NCBI RefSeq assembly: GCF_002242685.1
Contig: NZ_NBIM01000008.1
Coordinates: 62,001-126,000 of the forward strand
Source: Oceanimonas doudoroffii
GTDB lineage: Bacteria; Pseudomonadota; Gammaproteobacteria; Enterobacterales; Aeromonadaceae
Direction of reading: 5' to 3'
Length of the DNA stretch: 64,000 nt
Every line of letters begins with the position of its first letter. Position 1 is the first letter of the stretch. The notes beneath the pieces are model-generated. The model made no database searches, was not told the origin of the DNA, and was given only the letters and a program-made list of their open reading frames with translations. Positions 35,306-44,720 of the stretch are shown in pieces. The position numbers were made by a program, and so were the translations under genes.

Positions 35306-36280
35306 ATGATGACGTCATCCTGGTCTCCCACCGCTGAATTTTCCATGTTGCGCCGGCGTGCCGAGCTGCTGGCGCGTATTCGTGACTTCTTTGCCGCGCG
35401 CGGCGTGCTGGAAGTGGATACCCCCACCCTGGCGGCGGCCGGGGTGACCGATGTGCACCTGGAAAACTTCGTTACCCGCTTTACCGGCCCCGGCATGGCC
35501 GAAGGCCAGAATCTCTATCTGCAGACCTCACCGGAATTTCACATGAAGCGGCTGCTGGCCGCCGGCAGCGGACCCATCTACCAGATTTGCAAGGCTTACC
35601 GCAACGAGGAGTCGGGGCGGCTGCACAACCCCGAGTTCACCATGCTGGAATGGTATCGCCCGGGCTTTGACCATCACCGGCTGATGGACGAAATGGCCGA
35701 ACTGCTGCGACGGGTGCTGGGTTGCGACGAACCCGAACGGCTGAGCTATCGTACCGCCTTTGAGCAGACCCTGGGCGTCTGCCCGCTGACCGCTTCTCTG
35801 AGCGAGTTGCGTGCCGCCGGCCAGGGCCTGGGAGCCGATGATCTGCTGGTCGTTGAACAGGACAGGGACACCCTGCTGCAGCTGTTGTTTGCCTTTGGGG
35901 TGGAGCCGGTGATCGGCCAGATCGTGCCCTGCTTCGTGTATGACTTTCCCGCCAGCCAGGCGGCCCTGGCCCGGATCAGCCCCGCCGATGGCCGCGTGGC
36001 CGAGCGGTTTGAGGTGTATTTTCGCGGTATTGAGCTGGCCAATGGCTTTCACGAACTCAGCGATGCCGCCGAGCAGCGGGCCCGCTTTGATCAGGACAAT
36101 GCCCTGCGCCGGGCGAGGGGGCTGGCGGAAAAGCCGGTGGATGAATACCTGCTGGCGGCGCTGGCCGCGGGCCTGCCCGACTGTGCCGGGGTGGCGCTGG
36201 GCATCGACCGGCTGATCATGCTGGTGCTTAAGGCCGAGCGGCTGGAGCAGGTTATCGCCTTTCCGGTCACTCGGGCCTGA
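35306..36280 (+). CDS. epmA: EF-P--(R)-beta-lysine ligase EpmA
   Basis: A 324-residue class II lysyl-tRNA-synthetase paralogue without the anticodon-binding domain. Motif 2 region [29 protein letters not shown] and motif 3 [12 protein letters not shown] are present. It activates (R)-beta-lysine with ATP and transfers it to Lys34 of EF-P. ATG 35306 is used; ATG 35309 differs by one residue. In E. coli epmA also lies upstream of mscM-psd, but with the genes reading differently; here it converges on the DUF4136 gene. Confidence 0.96.
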   Translation: MMTSSWSPTAEFSMLRRRAELLARIRDFFAARGVLEVDTPTLAAAGVTDVHLENFVTRFTGPGMAEGQNLYLQTSPEFHMKRLLAAGSGPIYQICKAYRNEESGRLHNPEFTMLEWYRPGFDHHRLMDEMAELLRRVLGCDEPERLSYRTAFEQTLGVCPLTASLSELRAAGQGLGADDLLVVEQDRDTLLQLLFAFGVEPVIGQIVPCFVYDFPASQAALARISPADGRVAERFEVYFRGIELANGFHELSDAAEQRARFDQDNALRRARGLAEKPVDEYLLAALAAGLPDCAGVALGIDRLIMLVLKAERLEQVIAFPVTRA

Positions 36281-36354
36281 GATAAGGCAGCACAGGCTGC
36301 CGTGAGGAGAGGGGGCCTATCGGACCATTCTCCTCGCCTCTGCCCCGTCCCCGC

Positions 36355-36879
36355 TCACGGCCGGGGCGGATAGTTATCCAGCAGCTCGGTTACCTGTTGT
36401 TCGATGATCCGGCTGCGCTCGGCTCCCTTGGTACTTTCGCCAGGAAAGCTGCCGCCATGGCGGCTGCGCCAGACCATTTTTCCGGTGGACGGGTTCTCCA
36501 GCCACAGCACCAATCGGATCAGGCGTTGCGGCCGGGCCCGAGGCTCGTCCCAGTCATCCCAGTAGTGATAGCCGGGCCAGTAGTGGCCCGAATAGCGCGC
36601 CGGGCGTAGCATGCGCGGCGCGGCGCTGTACCAGCGCACCTCTTCACTCAGTCCGAAATTCAGCCACAGCGAGGCCTGCTCCGGCTCGGTGAGCGTCAGG
36701 CCGCGAGCGGGCAGGGCGTCGACGGCGGCCTCGGCAATGCGGGCGCCGTCGAGAGAGCTTTTATCAGCGGTGGGGGCCAGTGCCACCGTGGTAAAGCGGC
36801 TGAAGTCGGTGTCTTCCGCGTAGTCATAGGGCGCGGCGCAGCCGCTCAGCAGTAACACCAGGGTGAATATACGCAGCAT
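36355..36879 (-). CDS. DUF4136-type lipoprotein
   Basis: A 174-residue predicted lipoprotein. The signal MLRIFTLVLLLSGC ends in a lipobox with Cys14. The mature part has DTDFSRFTTVALAP and a Trp/Tyr-rich segment (GHYWPGYHYWDDWDEPRAR). The C-terminal half, RLVLWLENPSTGKMVWRSRHGG, is characteristic of DUF4136 envelope proteins of unknown function. ATG 36879 is preferred over the upstream in-frame start. It converges with epmA and lies 67 nt downstream of the LysR gene on the same strand. Confidence 0.78.
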   Translation of the reverse strand: MLRIFTLVLLLSGCAAPYDYAEDTDFSRFTTVALAPTADKSSLDGARIAEAAVDALPARGLTLTEPEQASLWLNFGLSEEVRWYSAAPRMLRPARYSGHYWPGYHYWDDWDEPRARPQRLIRLVLWLENPSTGKMVWRSRHGGSFPGESTKGAERSRIIEQQVTELLDNYPPRP

Positions 36880-36946
36880 GGCAGCCTCCGGTTTTTCTAG
36901 GGCCAACAGTTAAGTGTTGGTCAAAAGCGCGCGGCAAGCAAGGGGG

Positions 36947-37837
36947 TCACTCGGGCACCAGCTCTCGGGCCAGTTCAAGCAGGGCCATGCGGGAAGGGTG
37001 GTCGCCCCTGTCCTTGTGCCAGGCAAAATAAAAGAACCGCTGCAGCGCCAGCTCGGGCACCGGCAGCGCCACCAGCCTGCCCTGGGCCAGCTCCCCGGCC
37101 ACGCTCAGCCGGGACAGGCAACTCAGCCAGGGACGGTGGTGCAGCAGGCACAGAATGGTGGGCAGGTGAGGGTATTCCTGACGAATGCGCAAAGGCCCCA
37201 GCCGGCCCTGCAGGGCGCGTTCAAAGGTGTTGCGGGTGCCGGATCCGGATTCACGCAACACCCACTCGCAGCCGGCCAGCTGTTCCAGGCTGACCCGGGG
37301 CTGGCGGGCCAGGGGATGATCGGGGCGGCAGACGATCACCAGCTCGTCCCGGCACCAGGGCTCCAGCTTCAGCCACTTTTCCTGGGCGTGGGCTTCAATC
37401 AGCGCCATTTCCAGGCTGCCCTGATACAGCCGCTGCAGCAGGCTGTGGGTGTTGTCCACCGCCAGGGCAATATCCAGCTGGGGATAACGGCGGGAGCCGT
37501 ATTCAATCAGTGCCGGAATGTGGTGATCGGCAATGGTGCGGCTGGCTCCCAGTCGAAGCCGGCCGGCGATCGGACTCTGACCGCGAAAGCCGCGCTCGAT
37601 CAGGCTGCCTTCGGCCAGCATTTTCTGGGCCCTGGGGAGCAGCCACAGGCCCCAGGCGTTCAGCCTGAGGCCCCGGCCCAGGCGGTCAAACAGCGGGTGA
37701 TTGAGCTGGCGTTCCAGCTCCCGCAGCGCCATGGTGGCCGCCGACTGGGTCATCGCCAGCTGGTCGGCGGCCCGGCTCAGGCTGCCGTTTTCTGCCACCG
37801 CCACAAACAGCCGCAGCTGCTTGAGGGTAAAACTCAT
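36947..37837 (-). CDS. LysR family transcriptional regulator overlapping mscM
   Basis: A 296-residue LysR-type regulator. The helix-turn-helix is at about residues 18-40 (SLSRAADQLAMTQSAATMALRELE), followed by the effector domain. Its ATG at 37837 overlaps the stop codon of the large channel gene mscM (ATGA). It is therefore most likely translated from the psd-mscM transcript as the last gene. Regulators in such a position often control neighbouring or stress genes, but nothing here identifies the target. Confidence 0.88.
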   Translation of the reverse strand: MSFTLKQLRLFVAVAENGSLSRAADQLAMTQSAATMALRELERQLNHPLFDRLGRGLRLNAWGLWLLPRAQKMLAEGSLIERGFRGQSPIAGRLRLGASRTIADHHIPALIEYGSRRYPQLDIALAVDNTHSLLQRLYQGSLEMALIEAHAQEKWLKLEPWCRDELVIVCRPDHPLARQPRVSLEQLAGCEWVLRESGSGTRNTFERALQGRLGPLRIRQEYPHLPTILCLLHHRPWLSCLSRLSVAGELAQGRLVALPVPELALQRFFYFAWHKDRGDHPSRMALLELARELVPE

Positions 37838-40800
37838 GACGGGCGGGCCGGGAACAGGGCTTCGGCATCGTCGCCCACCAGGCGAATGTCCACTTGCTGG
37901 TGGGGAATGCGAATGTCGTGGCGACGCAGCCGTTCCAGCAACAGGCTGTGCAGCTCGTGGGTCATGGGCATGCGGTGGCCCATGTCGTTCACGTAGACCC
38001 GCACCTCATACACCAGCGCCGAGTCGGTCAGCTCGATCAGGAACACTTCGGGCACCGGGTTGTCGAGGATCAGGCTGCATTCGGCAATGGCTTCCCTGGT
38101 CAGCCGCTGCACCAGCTCGGTGTCGGCATCCAGCCGTACCCGCACATAGAGTTTGACCCGAGTAATGGCGTCCGACAGCGACCAGTTGACGAACTGCTCG
38201 GTGATAAAGGCCTTGTTGGGCACGATGATCTCCCGCCGATCCCAGTCCACTATGGTGGTGGCCCGGGTCTTGATCTTGGAGATGGTGCCGGTGAGATCGC
38301 GAATGGTGACGGTGTCACCGATGCGAATGGGCTTTTCAAACAGAATGATCAGGCCCGACACGAAGTTGGCGAAGATCTCCTGCAGGCCAAAACCCAGGCC
38401 CACCGATAGCGCCGCCACCAGCCATTGCAGCTTGGACCAGTCGATGCCGAGCATGGCAAAGGTGGCGAAGGCTCCCACCATCAGCACCAGGTATTTCGAG
38501 ATGGTGGTAATGGCAAAGCCGGTGCCGGGCGACAGCTCCAGGTGCTGCAGTACGCTCAGCTCCATCAGTCCCGGCAGGTTGCGGGCGGTGACCAGGGTCA
38601 ACACCACCAGAAAGACGGCGATCACCAGATCCTTGAGCGAGATCGGTACCAGGGTGTCTTCCCCGGCCAGGCTGCTGGACACATGCCACACCTCGATGCT
38701 GTCGAGAAAGCTGAAGGCGGTGTTGATCTCCGACCACAGCAACATCAGGCACAGCAAATAGCCCAGCATCAGCGCCGAGCGCAGCAGTCCCAGCGACTGG
38801 GCGCTGATGGTATCGAGGTCCACCTCGGCCACGGCGGCGGCTTCGGCTTCCGGGCTGGGGGGCGTTTCATGGGGCTCTTCCCGTTCCTTCTCCTTGCGCT
38901 GGGCCAGGATTTCGGCGCGCCTGGCCTTGGCCCGGTCAAAGGCCAGGCGGCGACGTTGCAGCAGCATCCAGCGGCGCACAGACAGGTAGGCCATGACAAA
39001 GCCGAGACCCGCCAGCACCGAAAATTCCAGCTGGCGCAGCAGGGTATGGGCGGTAAACAGATAGCCCATGGCGGCGGCGGCCAGGGCCAGCAGCGGAGAC
39101 GTGATCAGCAGGCCCCACAGCAGGTGGTTGGCCAGGGTCAGGTGTTCCTGACGCGGGGTAGACACCAGCAGCGGCATGTCCTGGCGATAGAGCCGCCAGG
39201 AAAACAGGCTCATCAGCAGGCAGGTGTACATAAAGGCGAGCCGGCCCAGGGTTTCGTAAAGGGAGAACTCGCGGAATTCCCGGGCGGTATAAAGCAGCAG
39301 CAGCATGGGCAGCAGGCTCAGCATCAGGGTGCGGAACTGGCGCCAGACCCGGCGCACCTGCTCGGCGGGCAGGTTGAAGTGCATCACCAGCAGCCCCTTG
39401 GGCAGGGTGAGGTTGCCCACCAGCAGCAAAATAAACACCGGCAGCATCAGCTCTCTGAGCGCCGCCGCCAGGGACACGACGATGGGCGAGGCCAGGGGCG
39501 AGTCGATGGCATGAGACAGCAGCGACAGCAGCGCCGGCACCGGCAGGGCGGTGAGCAGGCTCAGCAGCAGGGTGTTAAAGGTATAGCCGTATTTGTCCTG
39601 AGTGACGTTGCCGATGCGCGGACCGATGCGCTCCAGGTAGTCGCGCAGGCTGCGCCGGCTCAGCAGCCAGAGGTAGAGCACCACCAGGGTACTGATGCCG
39701 TACAGGGTGAGACTGGCGCCGCCCTGTTGCTGTAACGCCCTGGGCAGTGCGGTCCAGGTGGCGCCGCGGGTCAGCCAGTTCAGGGTTTCCATCATGGCGG
39801 CGGGAAAGCCGCTGCCGACGGGGCGCAGATCCGGCAACCAGAACAGCCGTTCGTCGCTTAGCGCACGAATTTCCTCCAGCTGGCCGTTTTGTCGGCTGTA
39901 GGCCACCTTGAGCCGGGTCTGCTCGTGGATCTGGTTGTCGGTGGCCGCCAGCAGCCGCTCAAGCAGCCGGGCTCGAGTGGTAAGCAGCTCGTCGAGCAGC
40001 AGTTGCTGCTCTTCGCTCAGATCCTGCTCCAGGGTCAGCAGGCGGTTGCGGTAGCTGCTGTTGTGAATGTCATCGAGGGCTTCCTGGTAACCGAACTTGT
40101 CCACCCGGCTCTGTACGATGCGGGCTTCAAGCTGGGGCAGGGGATAGGGGGACGGCAGCTCGCTCAGGCGGTTGCGCAGGTTTTCCCCAAATCCGCGGCT
40201 GACCTGCAGCCACTCCAGTTGCTCCTTGAGGTTGTTCTTGAGGGTGGTGAGCTCCCCCACGCTGCCTTCCACCGCCTGGTTTTCCAGTTGCAGCGACTCT
40301 ATGGTACGGCTGCGTTCCACCAGCTGGGCCGACAGCTGCTGGTTGCGCTCCTGCTCCCGGGTCAGCAGTGGCGAGTCGGTTTCCACCTCGTCGAGCAGCC
40401 GCTCACTCTCGGCAATGGCCGCCTCCGTGGTGGCCCGGCGCAGTTCATTCTGCCGGTTTTGCAGGGCGTCTATGTACTGGTCGAGATCGGTCAGCCGGTT
40501 TTGCAGTATCTCCAGCCGAAGCTTGTTGAGGTTGTCCCGGTTGCCCGATGACAGTTGTTCCAGCTCCAGCATCTGAATGCGCCGCTGCAGGGTCTGCTCC
40601 CGCACCATGGCCAGAATGCGGTTGGCGTTCTGCTGCCGGCTCTGATTCTCGGTAAATTGCAGTTCATCCAGCCCCTGCTGGGTCTGGCGCAGTTGCTGGC
40701 GCAGTTCGTCGAGCTGATTGAGCAGGCCACTGTTGCTGAGCTCCTGCAGGTTGAGGGTATTGGTCAGCTCTTCCCGCTGGCGCCTAAGCTCCAGCCGCCG

Positions 40801-41145
40801 GGCCTGGGCGTCCACCAGCGCCTGCTCCAGATCCGGGCCGTCGAGCAGAGGAATGCTTTCGGTGGAGGTGCCCTTGATCGCCGCCTTTTGTTGCTCCAGC
40901 TTTTTCAGTTCGGCCGGATATTTCTCCATGAACTGGCGCAGGCTCTCGGTCTGCTGGCGGTAGCGCTCTCCCTCGCGCACCAGCTGCAGCGCCTGGTTGT
41001 AGCTGTCACGCAGTTTCTGCAGCTCGGGTTTGTCGCCCTCGGGAATTTCTTTCAGCAGGGCCTCGATATCGGCCACGCTCTGATCCGCCGGCACCGGGGC
41101 CGGCAGCAACAACAGCATGAAAAACAGCAAAATGGGGGCAAACAC
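37834..41145 (-). CDS. mscM: Mechanosensitive channel MscM (YjeP), MscK-like
   Basis: A 1103-residue inner-membrane channel, the size of E. coli MscM/YjeP. Residues 1-20 are a signal peptide. Residues 25-470 form a long periplasmic coiled-coil region rich in Gln and Leu. About eight auxiliary membrane helices follow. A charged cytoplasmic segment near 740-790 precedes the MscS core at about 860-1075, with the pore helix region around GLGFGLQEIFANFVSGLIIL. It opens under membrane tension to release solutes on osmotic downshift. It is 30 nt downstream of psd, as in E. coli. Confidence 0.94.
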   Translation of the reverse strand: MFAPILLFFMLLLLPAPVPADQSVADIEALLKEIPEGDKPELQKLRDSYNQALQLVREGERYRQQTESLRQFMEKYPAELKKLEQQKAAIKGTSTESIPLLDGPDLEQALVDAQARRLELRRQREELTNTLNLQELSNSGLLNQLDELRQQLRQTQQGLDELQFTENQSRQQNANRILAMVREQTLQRRIQMLELEQLSSGNRDNLNKLRLEILQNRLTDLDQYIDALQNRQNELRRATTEAAIAESERLLDEVETDSPLLTREQERNQQLSAQLVERSRTIESLQLENQAVEGSVGELTTLKNNLKEQLEWLQVSRGFGENLRNRLSELPSPYPLPQLEARIVQSRVDKFGYQEALDDIHNSSYRNRLLTLEQDLSEEQQLLLDELLTTRARLLERLLAATDNQIHEQTRLKVAYSRQNGQLEEIRALSDERLFWLPDLRPVGSGFPAAMMETLNWLTRGATWTALPRALQQQGGASLTLYGISTLVVLYLWLLSRRSLRDYLERIGPRIGNVTQDKYGYTFNTLLLSLLTALPVPALLSLLSHAIDSPLASPIVVSLAAALRELMLPVFILLLVGNLTLPKGLLVMHFNLPAEQVRRVWRQFRTLMLSLLPMLLLLYTAREFREFSLYETLGRLAFMYTCLLMSLFSWRLYRQDMPLLVSTPRQEHLTLANHLLWGLLITSPLLALAAAAMGYLFTAHTLLRQLEFSVLAGLGFVMAYLSVRRWMLLQRRRLAFDRAKARRAEILAQRKEKEREEPHETPPSPEAEAAAVAEVDLDTISAQSLGLLRSALMLGYLLCLMLLWSEINTAFSFLDSIEVWHVSSSLAGEDTLVPISLKDLVIAVFLVVLTLVTARNLPGLMELSVLQHLELSPGTGFAITTISKYLVLMVGAFATFAMLGIDWSKLQWLVAALSVGLGFGLQEIFANFVSGLIILFEKPIRIGDTVTIRDLTGTISKIKTRATTIVDWDRREIIVPNKAFITEQFVNWSLSDAITRVKLYVRVRLDADTELVQRLTREAIAECSLILDNPVPEVFLIELTDSALVYEVRVYVNDMGHRMPMTHELHSLLLERLRRHDIRIPHQQVDIRLVGDDAEALFPARPS

Positions 41146-41175
41146 GGCGGCGTCTCTCAGTCAGGCTTGTTCGGG

Positions 41176-42033
41176 TCAGTTCACCAGGCGGCCAAATTCG
41201 GTACCCATGCGAGTGGGCGTTCCCGGAATGAGTGCCTCGCTCAGGGTCACCCGGTCGGGGCCAAACAGGCACACAACGGTGCTGCCCAGCTTGAACCGGC
41301 CCATTTCCTCGCCCTTGGCCAGGCGCGGGGCGGTATCGGCGTCGTAGTCCCAGCGTTGTACCCGCTTGCCCGGCGGCGGGGTCACGGTGCCGGCCCAGAC
41401 GGTTTCGATGCTGGCGACGATAGTGGCGCCCACCAGCACCATGGCCATGGGGCCGGCCTGAGTGTCAAAAATGCAGACTACCCGCTCGTTGCGGGCAAAC
41501 AGTTCGGGCACCCGTGAAGCGGTAAGCGGGTTGACCGAAAACAGCTCGCCGGGCACATACACCATGGTTCTGAGCACGCCGTCCAGGGGCATGTGAATGC
41601 GGTGATAGTCCCGCGGTGCCAGATAGATGGTGGCGAAGTCGCCGCCGAGAAAGGGCGCGGCCAGGGCCTTGTCGCCTCCCAGCAGGGCGCGAGCACTGTA
41701 GTCGTGGCCCTTGGCCTGAATGATGCGGCCCTGCTCAATGGGGGCGAGCTGGCTGATGGCGCCGTCCACCGGCATGGCCAGCACATCGTCGCCTTCCACC
41801 AGGGGGCGCACACCGTCCTTTAACGGGCGGGTAAAAAAGGCGTTGAAGCTTTTATAGTGGTCCGGGTTTGAATGGGCGGCTTCACTCATGTCCACACGGT
41901 AGCGGCGAATAAAGTGTTTAATCAGCCACTGGGTCAGGGCACCGGCCTCCGCGGCGGCGAGCTTGCCCACCAGACGGGACAGCAAATGCTTGGGCAACGA
42001 GTATTGCAGCAAAATCTTGAAATGATCTTTCAT
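41176..42033 (-). CDS. psd: Phosphatidylserine decarboxylase proenzyme
   Basis: A 285-residue Psd. The self-cleavage motif LGST is at residues 249-252, where Ser251 becomes the pyruvoyl group of the alpha chain. The catalytic His/Asp region includes [13 protein letters not shown]. The enzyme decarboxylates phosphatidylserine to phosphatidylethanolamine at the inner membrane. It lies between rsgA (15 nt upstream) and mscM, the E. coli arrangement, so rsgA-psd-mscM probably form one transcript. Confidence 0.97.
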   Translation of the reverse strand: MKDHFKILLQYSLPKHLLSRLVGKLAAAEAGALTQWLIKHFIRRYRVDMSEAAHSNPDHYKSFNAFFTRPLKDGVRPLVEGDDVLAMPVDGAISQLAPIEQGRIIQAKGHDYSARALLGGDKALAAPFLGGDFATIYLAPRDYHRIHMPLDGVLRTMVYVPGELFSVNPLTASRVPELFARNERVVCIFDTQAGPMAMVLVGATIVASIETVWAGTVTPPPGKRVQRWDYDADTAPRLAKGEEMGRFKLGSTVVCLFGPDRVTLSEALIPGTPTRMGTEFGRLVN

Positions 42034-42048
42034 TCTGAATTCACACGG

Positions 42049-43083
42049 TCAGGAGTTGGGATGATGACGGCCGGGCTTGTCGGCCATGGCGTCCATAATG
42101 CGGTGGTAGCTGTCGAGCCGCTCAGGGTGAATGCGGCCGTCGGCGGCGGCTTCCTGCAGCAGGCAGCCCGGATCGGTGCCGTGCTTGCAGTCGCGAAAGC
42201 GGCAGCCGCCCAGGTAGTCGCGAAACTCGCGAAAACACCAGGCCACCCGCTCGGGGGCCAGGTGCCAGAGGGAAAATTCGCGAATGCCGGGGGAGTCGAT
42301 CAACGAGCCGCCGGTGGCAAAATGATACAGCCGGGCGGTGGTGGTGGTGTGCTGACCCAGGCCCGAGTTGTCGGACACGGCGCCGGTCTGGGCCTCGACA
42401 TCGGGCATGATGGCGTTGACCAGAGATGACTTGCCCACCCCGGACTGGCCCACAAAGATGCTGGTGTGGCTGCTCAGTGCCTGTTGCAGTTCATCCAGGC
42501 CTTCGCCGGTGTCGCAGCTGACCAACAGCACCCGGTAGCCAATGTCCCGGTAGCGCTGCAAATCGCGTTCGGCGTCACGGCGCTGCTCGTCGCTCAGCAG
42601 ATCCACCTTGTTCAGCACCAGCATGGGGGGCATTTCCACGTCCTCGGCGGCCACCAGGTAGCGGTCGATAATGTGGCAGCTCAACTCGGGCAATACCGCG
42701 GAGACCACCACAATTTGATCGATATTGGCGGCCACCGGCTTGATGCCGTCGTAATAGTCGGGGCGGGTAAGCACGGTGGCACGGGGGTGCACGGCCTCCA
42801 CCACGCCACTGATGCCCTGCAGGGCATCGGTGCCCGGGCGCCAGACCACACGGTCGCCGGTGACCAGGGAGCCAATGGTGCGGCGCAGGTTACAGCGATG
42901 CACGCGGCCCTCGCCGTCTTCAATGTCCGCGTGCTGACCAAAGCGGCTGATTACCACCCCTTCCTCGGGGGCGCCCAACAGGGTGTCGTCTATCACCTCG
43001 GCCTGCTGTTTTTTCAGCCGGCGGCTGTGGTTATCGCTTACGCGGCGTTTCTGGCCTTTGCTCAGGCGTTTCTTCTTGGTCAC
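42049..43083 (-). CDS. rsgA: Small-subunit ribosome biogenesis GTPase RsgA
   Basis: A 344-residue circularly permuted GTPase. The order is a basic N-terminal tail ([12 protein letters not shown]), an OB domain, the G4 motif NKVD, then the P-loop [11 protein letters not shown]-terminal zinc knuckle follows, with [14 protein letters not shown]. RsgA checks late 30S subunit maturation and hydrolyses GTP on the ribosome. It is divergent from orn, with 89 nt between the start codons, as in E. coli. Confidence 0.97.
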   Translation of the reverse strand: MTKKKRLSKGQKRRVSDNHSRRLKKQQAEVIDDTLLGAPEEGVVISRFGQHADIEDGEGRVHRCNLRRTIGSLVTGDRVVWRPGTDALQGISGVVEAVHPRATVLTRPDYYDGIKPVAANIDQIVVVSAVLPELSCHIIDRYLVAAEDVEMPPMLVLNKVDLLSDEQRRDAERDLQRYRDIGYRVLLVSCDTGEGLDELQQALSSHTSIFVGQSGVGKSSLVNAIMPDVEAQTGAVSDNSGLGQHTTTTARLYHFATGGSLIDSPGIREFSLWHLAPERVAWCFREFRDYLGGCRFRDCKHGTDPGCLLQEAAADGRIHPERLDSYHRIMDAMADKPGRHHPNS

Positions 43084-43172
43084 GCTGTCCTCGAACCTGT
43101 TTTCACTGCCGGCTATGATACACTTTCCCGTTCAACCTTGTCCTTATTTGCCAAGCCGCAGGAAAGCAACCC

Positions 43173-43718
43173 ATGAGCCAAAGTGCAGAAAATCTGGTGT
43201 GGATCGATCTGGAGATGACCGGTCTGGAGCCCGACGAACACCGCATCATCGAAATTGCCAGCATCGTTACCGACAAGGAGCTCAATATTCTGGCGGAAGG
43301 GCCGGTGCTGGCCATTCACCAGACGGCGGCCGAGCTTGGCAAGATGGACGACTGGAACGTGCGCACCCATACCGGCTCCGGTCTGGTGGATCGGGTAAAG
43401 GCCAGCACCATCACCGAAGCCGAGGCGGTGGCGCAGACCCTGGCGTTTTTACGTCAGTGGGTGCCGGAAGGCAGCTCGCCCCTGTGTGGTAATTCCATCG
43501 GTCAGGACCGGCGTTTTCTGGTGCGGCACATGCCGGAGCTGGAGGCCTTCTTTCATTACCGTAATGTGGATGTGAGCACCATCAAGGAGTTGGTGCGCCG
43601 CTGGCAGCCGACGCTGCTGGAACAGTTCACCAAGAAGGGCAGCCATCAGGCGCTGGACGATATTCGCGAGTCCATTGCCGAGCTGCAGTTCTATCGCCAG
43701 CATGTGTTCACCATTTAA
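43173..43718 (+). CDS. orn: Oligoribonuclease
   Basis: A 181-residue DEDDh 3'-5' exonuclease of the same length as E. coli Orn. WIDLEMTGL supplies the first Asp/Glu pair, and DIRESIAEL with the preceding His of SHQALDD supplies the last motif. It degrades short oligoribonucleotides, including the pGpG from cyclic-di-GMP breakdown, and is usually essential. It is followed by the tRNA-Gly array, also the E. coli order. Confidence 0.98.
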   Translation: MSQSAENLVWIDLEMTGLEPDEHRIIEIASIVTDKELNILAEGPVLAIHQTAAELGKMDDWNVRTHTGSGLVDRVKASTITEAEAVAQTLAFLRQWVPEGSSPLCGNSIGQDRRFLVRHMPELEAFFHYRNVDVSTIKELVRRWQPTLLEQFTKKGSHQALDDIRESIAELQFYRQHVFTI

Positions 43719-43788
43719 TCCACGGCAAGACGCTTTTTGAGCGTTTGGCGACATTTTCGGCAGTTGATAATCACCGTCAAAAAAAGGC

Positions 43789-43816
43789 TTGCATTCGATC
43801 GGGGCGTGCTTATAAT
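43789..43816 (+). promoter_or_regulatory. Promoter of the tRNA-Gly array
   Basis: TTGCAT at 43789-43794, a 16-nt spacer and a perfect TATAAT at 43811-43816 are followed by a GC-rich discriminator. This is the usual form of a growth-rate-controlled stable-RNA promoter. It lies about 65 nt before the first tRNA. Confidence 0.82.
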
Positions 43817-43883
43817 TCGCCTCCCGTAGCCAAGAGGAAATGCGAAGCAAGCCACTGGTTACGTTGGATTGATTACGGTCAGC

Positions 43884-43959
43884 GCGGGAATAGCTCAGCT
43901 GGTAGAGCACAACCTTGCCAAGGTTGGGGTCGCGAGTTCGAATCTCGTTTCCCGCTCCA
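43884..43959 (+). tRNA. tRNA-Gly(GCC), copy 1
   Basis: 76 nt including encoded CCA. The acceptor stem GCGGGAA pairs with TTCCCGC. The anticodon loop is CTTGCCAAG with anticodon GCC, and the T-loop is GTTCGAATC. It is identical to the three following copies. Confidence 0.98.
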
Positions 43960-44004
43960 AATTACAACGATGGCGTTTCACCAGAACGGTATCCAGAAAG
44001 TTTT

Positions 44005-44080
44005 GCGGGAATAGCTCAGCTGGTAGAGCACAACCTTGCCAAGGTTGGGGTCGCGAGTTCGAATCTCGTTTCCCGCTCCA
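44005..44080 (+). tRNA. tRNA-Gly(GCC), copy 2
   Basis: 76 nt with encoded CCA and anticodon GCC, identical to copy 1. The 45-nt spacer before it differs in sequence from those before copies 3 and 4. Confidence 0.98.
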
Positions 44081-44132
44081 AATTAAAAAGCATGGGCCAC
44101 CAGGCCGGTGTTTTAAAAGCAAGTAAAAATCT

Positions 44133-44208
44133 GCGGGAATAGCTCAGCTGGTAGAGCACAACCTTGCCAAGGTTGGGGTCGCGAGTTCGAATCTCGTTTC
44201 CCGCTCCA
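44133..44208 (+). tRNA. tRNA-Gly(GCC), copy 3
   Basis: 76 nt with encoded CCA and anticodon GCC. It starts exactly 128 nt after copy 2, and the spacer is nearly the same as the next one. Confidence 0.98.
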
Positions 44209-44260
44209 AATTGAAAAGCATGGGTCACCAGGCCGATGTTTTAAAAGCAAGTCAAAATCT

Positions 44261-44336
44261 GCGGGAATAGCTCAGCTGGTAGAGCACAACCTTGCCAAGG
44301 TTGGGGTCGCGAGTTCGAATCTCGTTTCCCGCTCCA
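44261..44336 (+). tRNA. tRNA-Gly(GCC), copy 4
   Basis: 76 nt with encoded CCA and anticodon GCC. It starts 128 nt after copy 3 and is followed directly by the array terminator. Confidence 0.98.
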
Positions 44337-44340
44337 AATT

Positions 44341-44368
44341 AAAAAACCGACCTCAGGGTCGGTTTTTT
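44341..44368 (+). terminator. Rho-independent terminator of the tRNA-Gly array
   Basis: AAAAACCGACC, loop TCAG, GGTCGGTTTTTT: an 11-bp stem and six Ts starting 5 nt after the last tRNA. Confidence 0.92.
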
Positions 44369-44720
44369 GCTTTTCGGAATCGGCGTATTGGTTCGTTCGG
44401 TCCCGCCATGCCTCCACGTGGCCGTACCTTCTCTTCGTTGAGCTGGTCTTTTCTGTTCAAGCGCCGTCGAGCTTTGTTCGGTTGTTTTATTGTTATGCTG
44501 GCAGGTCGCTTGTTGTCAGTTTGGCTTCTTTAGAGTCTCATTTTTTTGCTTTGGTATAAATGACCACTTTTAAACTTTTTGATGGTAAAAAAGAAAAAAT
44601 AAGGCCTTTTAAAAAGTTCATTTGGGTTGCAGTGTTTGAATGTATAGGAAAAATGCACTTCTTCTTTCGGTTAGCATGATGTAACAACATTGTACTCACA
44701 TACCGAGGGAGTAAGGTCGG
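44369..44720. other. Gene-free AT-rich region upstream of putA
   Basis: 352 bases without a supported gene. The left 150 bases have ordinary composition. The right part, about 44530-44700, is much more AT-rich than the rest of the window and has runs of A and T. It probably holds the putA promoter and binding sites for its regulator. A 64-codon minus-strand frame at 44538-44732 has no family resemblance and is not accepted as a gene. No tRNA-fragment attachment site is evident. Confidence 0.5.

Noticed and set aside
36281..36354. A strong terminator between epmA and the DUF4136 gene
   Set aside because: A GGCAGC/GCTGCC inverted pair is present, but without a T-tract, so it was not listed as a terminator.
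43869..44228. Short open frames across the tRNA-Gly copies
   Set aside because: They translate tRNA sequence repeated in tandem and are not genes.
43884..44336. Four regular repeats as a CRISPR array
   Set aside because: Each repeat folds as a full tRNA-Gly with CCA, and spacers between copies are alike rather than unique.
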